A stretch of DNA of 64,000 nt. Origin: Strigamia acuminata. Taxonomy: Eukaryota; Arthropoda; Chilopoda; Geophilomorpha; Linotaeniidae. The notes beneath the pieces were generated by a model, which was not told where the DNA came from, did not search any database, and was given only the letters and a program-made list of their open reading frames with translations. Where the stretch lies: the NCBI GenBank assembly GCA_949358305.1, contig OX442322.1:3348001-3412000 (forward strand). The letters run 5' to 3'. A program made the translations under genes and the position numbers. Positions 20,548 through 30,379 of the stretch are shown here, one piece after another; the first letter of the stretch is position 1, and each line of letters starts with the position of its first letter.

Positions 20548-21178
20548 TGTGGTGATTCGGCATCACCTGAAGAAGTAATTAGCGACGATTATCATGTTAT
20601 TAATTCTCGCCACTAGAGCGCGCTAGAAATACCGACTAGACTGACTAGTCTCGTGTTTCTGCGAACCTGCATAATCAGAAGGATTTGCATATGACGTCAT
20701 TTCCGGTTAAGATAAAACGCCAACGCTTGACCGGAAACGACACTACAGTTACCACAATTCAGCAAGAGCACCATTTACCTCACCTTTCAGGCCGTTTCAC
20801 GGATTGATCGAGGACCGGTGCCCGCTGACCATTTCAACTGTACAACAGCCACATTTATTTAGCGTAGCCAATCTACGCTAGAATAAATATCCGAACGATA
20901 TTCGTTTAATTCGCACGAGAAAGCGAATTCTCGCGTGTTCATAATAACACGTGGAAATACCCTAGACAACAAACACAGACCACGCGTAGGACTAAACAAT
21001 TGGATCCGCCATTGTTTAGCGGCAACTCGTATTCGCAGCCGAATCCGAGGACCACTACAGGAAACATCTTAACCTATATTTGTATTAGTAAGAGTGTTTT
21101 AATAAAGCAGTATTTAAAGTATATTGTATTCCCGAGTGTATTATTTATTATCTTTAACCGCAAAGTTGAATCACGACA
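20548..21178 (+). repeat. Gypsy-B 3' LTR
   Basis: 631 bp, TGTGGTGATTCGG to TCACGACA, about three differences from the 5' LTR. ATTC follows at 21179-21182. Confidence 0.95.
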
Positions 21179-21182
21179 ATTC

Positions 21183-21237
21183 TTGATTAACTTCATGTCA
21201 CGTAGGACTAAATCAATCCCCATTTAGCCACGTAACA
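21183..21237 (+). repeat. Gypsy-A 5' LTR, final 55 bp after Gypsy-B
   Basis: Continues the LTR sequence TTGATTAACTTCATGTCACG and ends ACGTAACA at 21237, matching 29671-29725. The leader TGGTGGAGATGCGG follows two bases later and is the probable primer site. I could not assign it to a particular tRNA. Confidence 0.9.
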
Positions 21238-21782
21238 ACTGGTGGAGATGCGGTCTCGATTGTGGCCCGTTTAGATTTAAAATCCCATTAAAATTGGATT
21301 AAAATAGCCAAAATAATTTAATAAAAATCTAGAAATGAAAACTTGAAAATTGCTGATTTTATAGCAATTATCTTGAATGACTCAGAGTTGGTAAAAATAA
21401 GTGAAGTCACAGCTTGAATATTTAATGTCATTGTGTGAAATAATTTGCATTTTGGAAATAAAAATAGAGTTTAATTGTTTATTAGGGATTAATAAATTGA
21501 TTTACAATTGTTATATTTAGAATAAATAAAATATATAGTGTATAAATACTAATTTTGATATTTATTTACAGGAAATTTTTGTGGATTTATAGGATTTGAA
21601 AAATTGTTTTGAAATGTTATTGTTGGATTATTTTCTTTGTAATTTTGAGTGTAATATTTATGTATTATATGCTAATAACACTTTAAGTTTTCAGGTAATG
21701 AATTCGTGTTAGTGCATTTCAGTGTTTAAAAAGTGATTCAGTACTAGTGAAAGTGATAAACAGCGCAATATAAGGCTTCAGT
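21238..21782 (+). other. Gypsy-A 5' leader with primer site
   Basis: AT-rich non-coding leader of about 545 bp. TGGTGGAGATGCGG at 21240 is in primer-site position. A TTTTCAG/GTAATG at about 21688-21699 looks like an acceptor immediately followed by a donor and might serve splicing of a subgenomic RNA for ORF3. That is inference only. Confidence 0.5.
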
Positions 21783-23117
21783 GTGGATAAGCCAATAAAA
21801 TTGTCGCAGTTCAATACGGATAATCTTCAAGATTTGCAAAATTGGGAATTGCCCGAACCGGATTTAAAATTTATCGCTACTAGAAAGAAAAGGAACACTG
21901 GATCTGAATCCGACACTGAGACTCGGGAAAATAAAGAAGAGGAAGTCCGATCTCAACCTCAATCAATCCTACAGAAGTTGGATTTCGCTACTTCAACAAT
22001 AAAGTTAATTCCACAAAAAGGTTTAGAAGAAATAATAAAGACATTTACACCAGTAAAGACTAAACCAGTTCCAACCCTAATTAAACCAAATTTTCCAAAG
22101 ATGACATCATCACAGACTCCAACGGACGTATTGACCGATTTGTTGAAGAGTTTGGTCGTGCAGAAGCGACCAGTCGTCACTTACGATACAGAAAAAGGCA
22201 ACATCGACCAATGGCTTGTGGCATATGAAGCTACAATAGGAACAGACGATGAGAGAGTAAAACATTTGGCATTAGCCCTAAAGACTGATGGATTGGCATG
22301 GTTTGTGGAACAACTTAAGAAGAATCCGACATGGAAATGGACGGATTGGAAACCACAGATCGAGAAAAAATTCAGAAGAAGCCAAGAAAATGTTTACAAT
22401 ACTCTCCACTTCCTGAAACACAAAGAGGGTACAGCAGATGCCTTCATGAAGAAAGTCTTGGCCGAATGTGCGTTTATTCTACCAGAGATGACTGAAACTC
22501 AGAAAATAAATTACGTTTACCAAGGTTTGAAGCCTGCAATGCAGAAGATGATGATAACAGTATTTCCATCAACGTTAGAAGAAATGGAACAGAGACTTAA
22601 ATTGTATGAAAGTCACAAAACAGAAGAACCAGCGGATCTACTGCTCACAATGTTCAAAAAAGTAGTAGATGAAAAGGTGAACCCTACGACAACAGGTATA
22701 CTGTCTGGAATAGGGGGATCCCCAGTAAGCTACGCCGAGTTATTAGCTGAAAATACTAAATTAAAACAGCAAAAGCTCGTTAGTGAGTTGGTAGAGCCAC
22801 AACAAGCAGTTCTATTATTTATACAAGACGAGTGGTATATTCCGGCATCGCAGCGCGGACAGAACTTTAGAGGTAGATATAATAGAGGTAGACAGCGGTC
22901 AAATAGCAGTCCGACAACAACGCGTTCATGTGGATGTTGGCATCGTTATAGTTGTGAACATAACACATCAGCGCCACAGGAGCAACAATCTCAAGAAAAT
23001 AGAGGGAACCCAAACAACAGAAAGTGGTTTAAGAAGAAAAGGACACAAGGGGGTGGTAAAACTAACCCTAATCCTAAGCAGAACCCACAACAAGGTCAAC
23101 ATGAAGAGGAAAACTAG
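21783..23117 (+). CDS. Gypsy-A Gag
   Basis: The frame opens after a stop at 21771 and has no upstream ATG; GTG sits at 21783 where a start would be expected, so the ATG may be mutated. The central part (about residues 130-290) has the capsid helices of gypsy Gag: a WLVAYEATIG segment, LKTDGLAWF and a NYVYQGLKP repeat. The C-terminus is Arg/Gly/Asn-rich with a cysteine cluster (CGCWHRYSCEH) that is not a canonical CCHC knuckle, followed by a basic tail. Gag forms the particle and packages RNA. The length, 444 aa, is normal for gypsy. Confidence 0.82.
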   Translation: MDKPIKLSQFNTDNLQDLQNWELPEPDLKFIATRKKRNTGSESDTETRENKEEEVRSQPQSILQKLDFATSTIKLIPQKGLEEIIKTFTPVKTKPVPTLIKPNFPKMTSSQTPTDVLTDLLKSLVVQKRPVVTYDTEKGNIDQWLVAYEATIGTDDERVKHLALALKTDGLAWFVEQLKKNPTWKWTDWKPQIEKKFRRSQENVYNTLHFLKHKEGTADAFMKKVLAECAFILPEMTETQKINYVYQGLKPAMQKMMITVFPSTLEEMEQRLKLYESHKTEEPADLLLTMFKKVVDEKVNPTTTGILSGIGGSPVSYAELLAENTKLKQQKLVSELVEPQQAVLLFIQDEWYIPASQRGQNFRGRYNRGRQRSNSSPTTTRSCGCWHRYSCEHNTSAPQEQQSQENRGNPNNRKWFKKKRTQGGGKTNPNPKQNPQQGQHEEEN

Positions 23118-23374
23118 TGGGTCGGCCACAAAGAAGATGTTACCATCCAAAGAAGAAAAGAAAGAGTAGAAGAGAGAAGATAATCGTAGTCGAAATGAAC
23201 ATTTCAGAATCTCTATTGGAAATTCCAGTAATAGTGAACAACATGGGAGTCATGGCAGTTATGGACACTGGAGGAAAACGCAACGTTATCAGCGAAGAGC
23301 TTGCTGAAGCTTTACAGTTGAAATACCCGCCAAGCCCAAATATACGATTACAAGGGGTAAGCGGAGAACTTTGA
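23117..23374 (+). CDS. Gypsy-A protease (aspartic), N-terminal frame of pol
   Basis: It overlaps the end of gag by one base, in another frame. The aspartic protease site appears as VMDTGGKRNVIS, with DTGG in place of the usual D-S/T-G-A. A basic segment (KKKRKSRREK) precedes it. The frame ends TTTGA at 23372-23374, and the downstream protease flap region continues in the next frame from 23371, so a one- or two-base indel sits near 23368. Retropepsin processes Gag-Pol in the particle. Confidence 0.75.
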   Translation: MGRPQRRCYHPKKKRKSRREKIIVVEMNISESLLEIPVIVNNMGVMAVMDTGGKRNVISEELAEALQLKYPPSPNIRLQGVSGEL

Positions 23375-24219
23375 CTCCAATGGGAAAAACCAAGATGAAT
23401 ATTACAATTGGTGAATTAACATACAGGATCGAGGTCCTGATTGTTAAAGGATTTCATTATGAATTACTGCTAAGTGACCCATTCATGCTGTTCGCGAAGT
23501 GCGTGTTAGACTACGACAAACAAAAAATCTTTGTGGGCCGAACTAGTGGAAAGGAAGTGTCATTTCCAATGAATAAAACTTTTGTTGATCAGAATTATGT
23601 TGCGAGGGTAATGAAGAACATCACAATTCCACCAATGCATGAGTGCATTGTTCCCATCTATTTGAATAAAGCAATAACATTAGACATGTTTGTGCAACCA
23701 TTACATAATGTTACTGATAGATTTGCTGTGATAGGTTGTAAAACTTTAACAGATTTCAAGAACAGCAAAGGCATCATTCGAGTGGCTAACCCAACCAAGA
23801 AGACAGTCTTTCTGAAGGAGAAGTCAGCAATCGCAAAAGCTTATTATGTGGTTGATGTTGGGGTGTTTGACGAAAAACAGGTACACTGTTTTGACTTTGA
23901 CTCCTCAATAGCAAAAGACAAAATGAATAAAGACCAACAAGAGCAAATGCGACAACTTCTTCAAAAGAATCAAGACAGATTTGCTGTTTCTGACAAGGAT
24001 TTGGGAAGAGTTCAAGTGTATAAGCATAAAATCGATACTGGAGACCATGAACCAATACATTTGCAACCGTATCGTCGTTCTATGAAGGAAAAAGAAGTCG
24101 AAGCAGAGGAAACAAAGAAATTGCTTGATATGGGAGTGATAAGGGAATCAGAAAGTCCCTGGAGCGCGCCTGTATTGCTAATAAAGAAAAGAGATGGTAA
24201 GTGGAGATTTTGTGTCGAT
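23371..24219 (+). pseudogene. Gypsy-A protease C-terminus and RT fingers
   Basis: Continues protease homology (YELLLSDPFML, the second half of retropepsin), then the connection and the start of reverse transcriptase with the gypsy signatures YRRSMKEKEVEAE, LLDMGVIRESESPWSAPVLL and KWRFCVD. The frame ends in TAG at 24220-24222, where the family has CVDYRxLN; a tyrosine codon has evidently become a stop. Downstream codons stay in frame. Confidence 0.85.
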
Positions 24220-24222
24220 TAG

Positions 24223-25170
24223 AGACGATTGAATGCGATAACAAAGAAAATGGTGTACCCATTGCCAAGAATAGATGACACCTTAGATCAGCTGGCAGGT
24301 GCACAGTTCTTTTCCATGATGGATCTCATTCAAGGATATTTCCAGGTAGAGATCAATGAAGAAGACAAAGAAAAGACAGCATTCACAACTTCCAGCGGGC
24401 ATTATGAATTTAATGTCTTAGGCCAAGGTCTCTGCAATAGCCCAGCAGCTTTTCAAAAGCTAATGAACAAAGTTTTAGGCAACCTCCTAGGCAAAGTTTG
24501 TATAGCGTACATTGACGACCTTATCATTTTCTCAAAAACATTCGATCAGCATTTGAAAGATCTAGACAACGTTTTCGACAAGCTTAGACAATCTAACTTA
24601 AAGGTGAAGTTAAGCAAGTGCACATTTGGAACGAACACCATCAAGTATTTGGGACATGTCGTGGACTCCGAGGGTATATCACCAGACCCAAGGAATCTGG
24701 AATCCGTAGCTAAGTTTCCAGTTCCTACTAACCTTAAACTTCTTCGAGGATTCATAGGGCTCTGTTCGTATTACAGAAAGTTTATTCCAGGTTTTGCGGA
24801 CATATCCAAGCCCTTAGTTAATTTGACGAAGAAGGACGAAAAATTTGATTGGGGCCCACCTCATGACAAGGCCTTTAAAACATTAAGGACCGCCCTTATC
24901 ACCGTGCCAGTGCTTGCGCACCCTAATTTTGAAGAACCCTTCATGGTATCGACCGACGCGAGCGTATATGGTCTTGGAGCAGTGTTGAAACAGAAGATAA
25001 ACAAACAAGAACATGTGATAGCTTATGCCAGCAGACTTCTCAGCCAAGCAGAACAGAATTACAATGCCACAGAAAGGGAGTGTCTGGCCATTCTGTTTGG
25101 AATTGAAAAGTACCGACCTTATTTGTATGGTAAGAAGTTCCAGATCGTCACAGACCATTCGGCACTTCAA
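24223..25170 (+). CDS. Gypsy-A reverse transcriptase palm and RNase H N-terminus
   Basis: In frame with the previous segment. It shows YPLPRIDDTLDQL, the catalytic block around FSMMDLIQGYFQ (first Asp), YIDDLIIFS (catalytic Asp pair), FLGH-type KYLGHVV, and RNase H with STDASVYGLGAVL, NYNATERECLAI and TDHSALQ. A TGA at 25171-25173 replaces the tryptophan of the invariant HxALxWL motif. Mutated but recent, since every other motif is preserved. Confidence 0.88.
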
Positions 25171-25173
25171 TGA

Positions 25174-27039
25174 CTAAAATCAGTCAAAAACCCCAACGGC
25201 AGACTAGCTAGATGGAGTTTAAAGCTAGTAGACTTTGATTTCGATGTGATCCACAAGAGCGGAAAAGCGCACAAAGATGCCGACGCCTTGAGCAGAATTC
25301 CAGAAGATTTAAGCGAGGAAGAAAACGAAATAGTTCCCTCACTTTTACTCGAACAGCTCGACTTTCCTGCTGAGCAGCGTAAGGACAAGAAGCTACTGGA
25401 ATTGATCACCGCAATGAATCAAGTAGAGCAACTTCCGAAGAAGAGAAGACGTCCTCTAAAGCAGTTCGTCCTTCTCGACAATGTGTTGTTTAGGAAGAAA
25501 AATTCTTTGAATTCCCTAGACACGGAAGTAAATCTGTTATATGTTCCGCAGCATTTGAAAACTGCAGTTCTTGAAGAAATGCATGACGGACTGACGGGTG
25601 CTCACTTGGGCCTAAACAAAACATGGAAGAGAATGAGAACAAGATTCTTCTGGCCCCGGATATATAAAGACGTTAGAAATTACGTACTTTCTTGTCCACA
25701 TTGCGCGAGCTCGAAATCAATGACAACACCGCCAAAAGGTTTAATGCAGCCGTGGTCTACAATATCTAAGCCTTTCGAGAGGATTGGAATCGATACATTG
25801 GGAAGTTTTCCGACCTCCGACAAGGGCAACAAGTATGTTTTCGTTATGACAGATTATTTGTCGCGGACAGTGATTGCTAGAGCAGCTCCAGCATCAACAG
25901 CGTTGGAAGCAGCCAGAACTTTGCTTTATGAGTTAATGTTGAAGGAAGGCAGTCCGAGAGAAATCCTGAGCGATAAAGGCACAGAATACAGAAACAAAAT
26001 GGTGGAAGAAGTATCAAATATGTTTAAAGCCCTACACAAAACCACTTCAGGGTACCATCCAAGGACCAATGGCCTCACAGAAAGATTCAATGCGACGTTT
26101 GCAAAAATGTTGCAGATTTATGTTGATAAGGACCAGAGGGACTGGGATGATTTTTTGCCATTTTTGCTTTTCTCGTATAATACCGGTGTGCATGAGACGA
26201 CAGGATATACACCTTATTATCTTTTGAAAGGATATGAAGTTGATTTGAACGTGGACGTAAACCTCAACTTACCTCAGAAAGAATTCACCTTGCGAACCTC
26301 GAAATTCATCAGAGAAGCTAGGAAGATAGCAAATGAAAGGTTGGAATGGCAAGGAGAAAAAAGCAGAAAAAGATTCGATCAAGGCCGAGTTCATGTGGAA
26401 TTTGACCCAGGAGAATTAGTTTATCTTAAAACACCCAATAGAAAAGTTGGGTTAAGTGAAAAACTCCTACCACAATTCTCAGGCCCATACGAAATAGTAA
26501 GAAGAACCGCGCCAAATGACTATGAAATTAGAAGTTCAAATGGAAAGAAAACAAATATTGTTAACGTTGAACGATTAAAACCGTATAAACCCATAGAAGA
26601 AATTCCAGCAGAGATATTAGAAGAATTAACAGCTAAAAAAGTCACATTTGCTGATGAAATTGCAACACAGAGTGAAAAACAACAAGAAATTGAAGAAAAC
26701 ACGTCAATTTTGCCAATTCCAATCGCTAAAGAACGATTCATTAGCGATGACGATCAAATTTCGTTAAAAACACTCTTCGAACCTGAAGAAAATACAATAA
26801 AAGTGTCAAATTTCCCAATTCCAAGCGAAAAAGAGCGATTAAAAGCGCTCTATGGACCGAAAGAAATTATGGAAAGATGGCAGAACGAAGACAAACGGAA
26901 AAACGAAGAAAATCAATTGCGAAAACCGCCAACAGGTGTCGCTGACGCAGTCGATGACGCGTCGCCACCTGAAATCGAGAGTTTCCGGTCACGTCGCCTT
27001 CGCAAACAGGCTCGTCGTGACTATCGTGGATTGTGTTAA
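25174..27039 (+). CDS. Gypsy-A RNase H end and integrase with chromodomain-less tail
   Basis: Starts with NGRLARWSLKL and the DADALSRIP end of RNase H. The HHCC zinc finger spans HDGLTGAHLGLNKTW to CPHCASSK (about nt 25580-25710). The DDE core has IGIDTLGSFP, ILSDKGTEY and a NGLTERFN glutamate. The C-terminal SH3-like region (GELVYLKTPN, LPQFSGPYEIV) ends with LKPYKP, followed by a long charged tail with no chromodomain. The stop is at 27037-27039, and ORF3 follows 420 bp later. Confidence 0.9.
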   Translation, partial: LKSVKNPNGRLARWSLKLVDFDFDVIHKSGKAHKDADALSRIPEDLSEEENEIVPSLLLEQLDFPAEQRKDKKLLELITAMNQVEQLPKKRRRPLKQFVLLDNVLFRKKNSLNSLDTEVNLLYVPQHLKTAVLEEMHDGLTGAHLGLNKTWKRMRTRFFWPRIYKDVRNYVLSCPHCASSKSMTTPPKGLMQPWSTISKPFERIGIDTLGSFPTSDKGNKYVFVMTDYLSRTVIARAAPASTALEAARTLLYELMLKEGSPREILSDKGTEYRNKMVEEVSNMFKALHKTTSGYHPRTNGLTERFNATFAKMLQIYVDKDQRDWDDFLPFLLFSYNTGVHETTGYTPYYLLKGYEVDLNVDVNLNLPQKEFTLRTSKFIREARKIANERLEWQGEKSRKRFDQGRVHVEFDPGELVYLKTPNRKVGLSEKLLPQFSGPYEIVRRTAPNDYEIRSSNGKKTNIVNVERLKPYKPIEEIPAEILEELTAKKVTFADEIATQSEKQQEIEENTSILPIPIAKERFISDDDQISLKTLFEPEENTIKVSNFPIPSEKERLKALYGPKEIMERWQNEDKRKNEENQLRKPPTGVADAVDDASPPEIESFRSRRLRKQARRDYRGLC

Positions 27040-27459
27040 GGTTTTCTGAGACGAACCAGGTTTACTGAGTGACTCAAGGAAAACCTAAAGCATTAATAAT
27101 AGCAGCTGAGTTGATTTGTGTGTGATTCCGTAAGTGAAGAGAGTGAAAATTTTGAACGAATTTGACGAACAAATAGCTTGGAAATGAAACAAATCTATCG
27201 CGAATTTTTGTGAAAAATAACATTGCGAAATGGAAATTTAGGCTTAAATAATTGTGTTAAAACTTCAAAATGAAATTTTAGTGTGTGCATAAATTATCAA
27301 GTGACTAATTAGTGGAAAAATTGTTAAATTTAGTGTAAATTAGTACAACATGAAATGTTAAATGAAATAATGAATGGAAATTGAAATAATTTTGTGAAAA
27401 TTTTGAATTAATGAATTAATTTATTTTATTTTCTTTTCAAACAATATATTAGAATCCGA
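27040..27459 (+). other. Gypsy-A pol-ORF3 spacer with candidate splice acceptor
   Basis: AT-rich, non-coding. It ends with a pyrimidine-rich stretch (TTTTATTTTCTTTTC) and ATATATTAG at 27444-27452, eight bases before the ORF3 ATG. The same arrangement occurs in Gypsy-A' (minus strand, about 63441-63475). It is a plausible 3' splice site for an Env-like subgenomic mRNA. Confidence 0.5.
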
Positions 27460-28833
27460 ATGGACGAAATGGCAAGCAAATTTGATCGGATGGATGTGCG
27501 TAGTGACAGTGATAGTGATGCGGATTCGGTTTGCTCGATGCAAGTGGGCGATCTTTTGGAACGTCAACTTAAGAAAGGCGATGACTTGGAAAGTTATTTG
27601 GTTAATAAGCCCAGCACAAGCAAAACTTTGGACGAATTGGTTAACTGCCCACGCCCGTTTACAGAAGAAAAACGGAAGGCGGAGGAAGATAAAAAGAAAT
27701 ATGCAGGACCATTAACAAAGGGTGAAGAAGGCTTATTACGTCGCCGTCGTAAAAATCGACAATTGAAACGAGATAAGAAAGCACAAAAGAAGAAAGTGTT
27801 TGACGAGCAATCGAAAAAGATCCGAGAGGAAGAAATGCGTCACACCGTCGATCGCAACAAGCGCCGATTAGATGATTTGCGAATGGAGCACCGGAATATG
27901 GTCAACGCCATTAGAGCCAGGAAATTAAAAGGAGTGATGGGATTGCCCGACTACCAGTTGTAAAGAACAGGGGCGAATGCTTTGCTGATCCAGGAGGCGA
28001 AAATAAGAAAAAACATTTTAAAAGCCATCGCCCTAGCGAGAAGAGAGTCCTTCCAGGACCCTAGTGTAGTATTTCCCACTCCTATACGGGTATACCGTGT
28101 GGAGTTGGACGCTGCACGACAGGTCCAGGCTCTTGGACTTGCATTAGATTATAGCAACGCGCCAAAATACGACTTAGCATTCGACGCCGTAGGATGTCCG
28201 CCGATTAAAGTCATGAACTACCAGATGGCAGCATTAGGCGACCTGACGCCAGGACGACAGAGCTGGACATATGACAGCGTTGTTGACCACTATCTTCAAC
28301 TGTTAGAAGAGCGATACCCGATATTGGCACCATTTCAATCTGATTGGGTCTTTAAAATGGTGGACCCAGCGAAACGGAAAGAAGCGATCAGTTGGCTAAT
28401 GAAGAGACTTCCATGTGCTCAAAAGAAGATTTGGGTGTTCCCAGTTCCTATTGAAGAGCATTGGCAGCTTTTCATAGTGGATTGGCGGAAAAAGCCAACC
28501 CAATACGTGCTTTACGATCCAAGCGGACCAATAGAACTCACATATCCGAAATGGGAATCGCTAAGATATTCATTGGTAGGCGCAGGAGTAACATTTCCAA
28601 ACAAGTTCATACGTTGGGACCCACCACGTATGCACCAATTGGACAACGACAGCTGCGGCCCAACTGTACTCTATTTCATCAGACGATACGTTGAAGATCG
28701 TGACCTGATGCAGTTCGGGGAGCCGTGTGAGTTACGCCTACGTTTTATCTACGAGATTGCGAACCGTGAAATTCTCCCATTCGAATTGATCAAAGAAGAA
28801 GATAAGAAGGATCAAGCGGAAGGAGGAGAGTGA
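27460..28833 (+). pseudogene. Gypsy-A ORF3: Ulp1/C48-type cysteine protease (one internal stop)
   Basis: Sits between integrase and the polypurine tract, the env position of gypsy elements. The frame is interrupted only by TAA at 27961-27963, where Gypsy-A' has tryptophan. The N-terminal 60 residues are acidic. Residues about 75-160 are Lys/Arg-rich and helical. The C-terminal third is a papain-like C48 fold: EEHWQLFIVDW (catalytic His), YVLYDPSG (Asp), and HQLDNDSCGP with the Gln and nucleophile Cys six residues apart, as in Ulp1/SENP and adenovirus proteases. Family proteases cleave isopeptide or Gly-Gly-X bonds. A role in SUMO/ubiquitin removal or particle maturation is inference. No signal peptide or membrane segment, so not an Env. 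Confidence 0.85.
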
Positions 28834-29244
28834 AGTGAACTTTAACTTCTTTAAGTGAATAAGTGTAAAACCAACACGAACTTTGAACATTTTTTTTTGT
28901 GTGTGTGTTTTTTTTATTTTATAGAAAATTGAAAACTGAGAAAAAAAGTAATATAAAAACAAAAAACCAAAAAGTGTTATTATGAATGAAAAGTGTTAGT
29001 TTTAATTAATTTTAAACTTTGAATATTGTTTCCAATGTAAAAGTGTAATAAAAAGTGATTATGACATTTATAAACATTGAAAAGTGTATCATATTATATT
29101 TTTGTAAAAATAAGGATGATGAAAAGAGATTCTCAAAATTGTAAAATTGTGTTTATGATTTGAAAATTTTTTATGTAAAAGGAGATGCGTTAGTTAGAGC
29201 AATTCATTGTTTTTCGAGAGACCGAAAAAATTAAAGGGGGGGGC
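28834..29244 (+). other. Gypsy-A 3' untranslated region and polypurine tract
   Basis: A strongly AT-rich region with T and GT runs near 28895-28920 and no coding. It ends AATTAAAGGGGGGGGC at 29229-29244, directly before the 3' LTR, a clear polypurine tract. The same tract occurs in Gypsy-A' (61655-61670 on the other strand). Confidence 0.8.
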
Positions 29245-29725
29245 TGTTACGCGGTAGAGCCGTACCGTGTATCGGCTGGCTCTGCTCGCTCTGTTTAGGC
29301 ATTTAATGCAATGAATTCTCACTAGACGGCGCTGCGCACCTAATTAGATGCACAGACCGTTCAACTTGGTTGATAGGGGGAATAGGAGTTTACTTAGTGA
29401 GTTGATTAAGCCAGAGAGCTCAGATCTCTTTTGATTCTCAAATTTTTACCTTCACCTACTACTGCCAGCCGGTTGACGGTCAGGCAGGACTAGGCTTCTT
29501 GAATTGAATTGAAACAACAGCATCATCCTTATTTACTTATTTGAATGATTTATATTTTAAGAATAAACCAAATGTAATAAGAGCTGATGACCGAACATTT
29601 ACATGAGTAAATGTCCGACTTTGAACAATAAAGCCAACAGGCATTTTACATATAAAACCCTGTGTCATTCTTGATTAACTTCATGTCACGTAGGACTAAA
29701 TCAATCCCCATTTAGCCACGTAACA
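29245..29725 (+). repeat. Gypsy-A 3' LTR
   Basis: 481 bp, TGTTACGCGG to CACGTAACA, uninterrupted. Target GTAT follows at 29726-29729. Confidence 0.93.
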
Positions 29726-29729
29726 GTAT

Positions 29730-29816
29730 TTTTGTTTTGATTTGGGCTGAAATTTTGAGATGACAATTTGCGGGATTTCTTTAAGTTTTAGACACTGATC
29801 TGGTGAAGAAGGTGTG
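29730..29816 (+). other. Copia-0 3' untranslated segment with polypurine-like tract
   Basis: This is the continuation of the Copia-0 3' end after Gypsy-A. A purine-rich stretch (GGTGAAGAAGG, about 29802-29812) lies just before the proposed 3' LTR and could serve as the plus-strand primer. No coding potential was seen. Confidence 0.45.
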
Positions 29817-30035
29817 TGTTGATATTTTGTGTCACCTGGCCCAGTGTATTCCAAATCCCGTGTAAGGGTCTCCCACCGCCAAGGGGAGTTATGTGTATTA
29901 TGACTGTACCACTGACCCATCACGTGACTTCCGGTGACGTTGCGGAAACGTGAAGATCGTTGCAATAACGTGCGCGCTGAATAAACGAGCATATCAGCAA
30001 CAATCAATGTCATCTCCTCTCATTCAATTCCAACA
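29817..30035 (+). repeat. Copia-0 3' LTR (short, 219 bp)
   Basis: The segment begins TGTTGATATT and ends ATTCCAACA, giving matching TGTTG/CAACA termini typical of copia LTRs. It is preceded by a purine-rich tract. The flanking sequence after 30035 is Polinton ATPase coding sequence (Walker-B-like VFDD), so Copia-0 inserted in that gene. The partner 5' LTR lies outside the window, so the start could be off by a few bases (TGTGTGTTG is an alternative). Confidence 0.55.
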
Positions 30036-30041
30036 AACAAG

Positions 30042-30369
30042 ACTATTTTCGTGTTTGACGACTTGATGACCGACAAGCAACGTAACATCGAGAAATATTT
30101 TGCCCAGGGTCGTCATGCTTATATTTGTGTCAGACTTACAGCCAGATCCCAAAACAGTGATAAGAGACAATGCCAATTTAATAATCACGTTCAGACAAGA
30201 TGAAAAAAACATGAAACACGTTTACGACAACCATGTTGGCACGGACATGACGTACGTTCGCTTCAAAGACACCTGTAAATCATGCTGGGATCATGACATG
30301 TTCGGCTTTTTCACGATCGACAAAATCAAATCTATGATGAACAGGAGATATAAGAATAAATATTTTTAA
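30042..30369 (+). pseudogene. Polinton/Maverick packaging ATPase, C-terminal fragment (frameshifted)
   Basis: Starts with a Walker-B-like TIFVFDDL, then GRHAYICV, and in the next frame PKTVIRDNANLIITF, the DM-x-Y-V-x-F and CKSCWDH pattern that closes the FtsK/HerA-type (A32-like) genome-packaging ATPase of Polintons and adintoviruses. A one-base indel near 30115-30135 separates the two frames. The upstream ATPase domain is absent because Copia-0 is inserted here. Family members translocate DNA into the capsid. Assignment is from memory of the family pattern. Confidence 0.72.
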
Positions 30370-30379
30370 TTTAAAAAAA

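Larger units (their letters stand above)
8433..21178 (+). mobile_element. Gypsy-B, large Ty3/gypsy retrotransposon with giant gag and spliced ORF3
   Basis: Two 631-bp LTRs (8433-9063, 20548-21178) flanked by ATTC (8429-8432 and 21179-21182) inside the Gypsy-A 5' LTR. By eye the LTRs differ at only about three positions, so the insertion is young. Order: LTR, tRNA-Pro-type primer site, long gag (interrupted by a 401-bp TIR element), pol, spliced ORF3 (interrupted by a 517-bp solo LTR), polypurine tract, LTR. The element is 12.7 kb as found and about 11.8 kb without the two internal insertions, large for gypsy. One premature stop is seen, in ORF3. Confidence 0.95.
8007..29725 (+). mobile_element. 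Gypsy-A, Ty3/gypsy retrotransposon with a Ulp1-like third ORF (split by Gypsy-B)
   Basis: LTRs start TGTTACGCGG and end CACGTAACA, and a GTAT target duplication is present at 8003-8006 and 29726-29729. The 5' LTR is split: 8007-8432 joins 21183-21237 once Gypsy-B and its ATTC duplication are removed, giving 481 bp, exactly the length of the 3' LTR. By eye the LTRs differ at about three sites. Without Gypsy-B the element is about 9.0 kb, in the order gag, protease-RT-RNase H-integrase, Ulp1-like ORF3, polypurine tract. Several nonsense codons and a frameshift make this copy inactive. Gypsy-A' at 61151 is a relative. Confidence 0.93.

Noticed and set aside
24220-25173. Stop codons in Gypsy-A as a sign of cytidine-deaminase hypermutation
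   Set aside because: Only a few changes, not all G-to-A, and the LTRs show no such excess; ordinary mutation is simpler.
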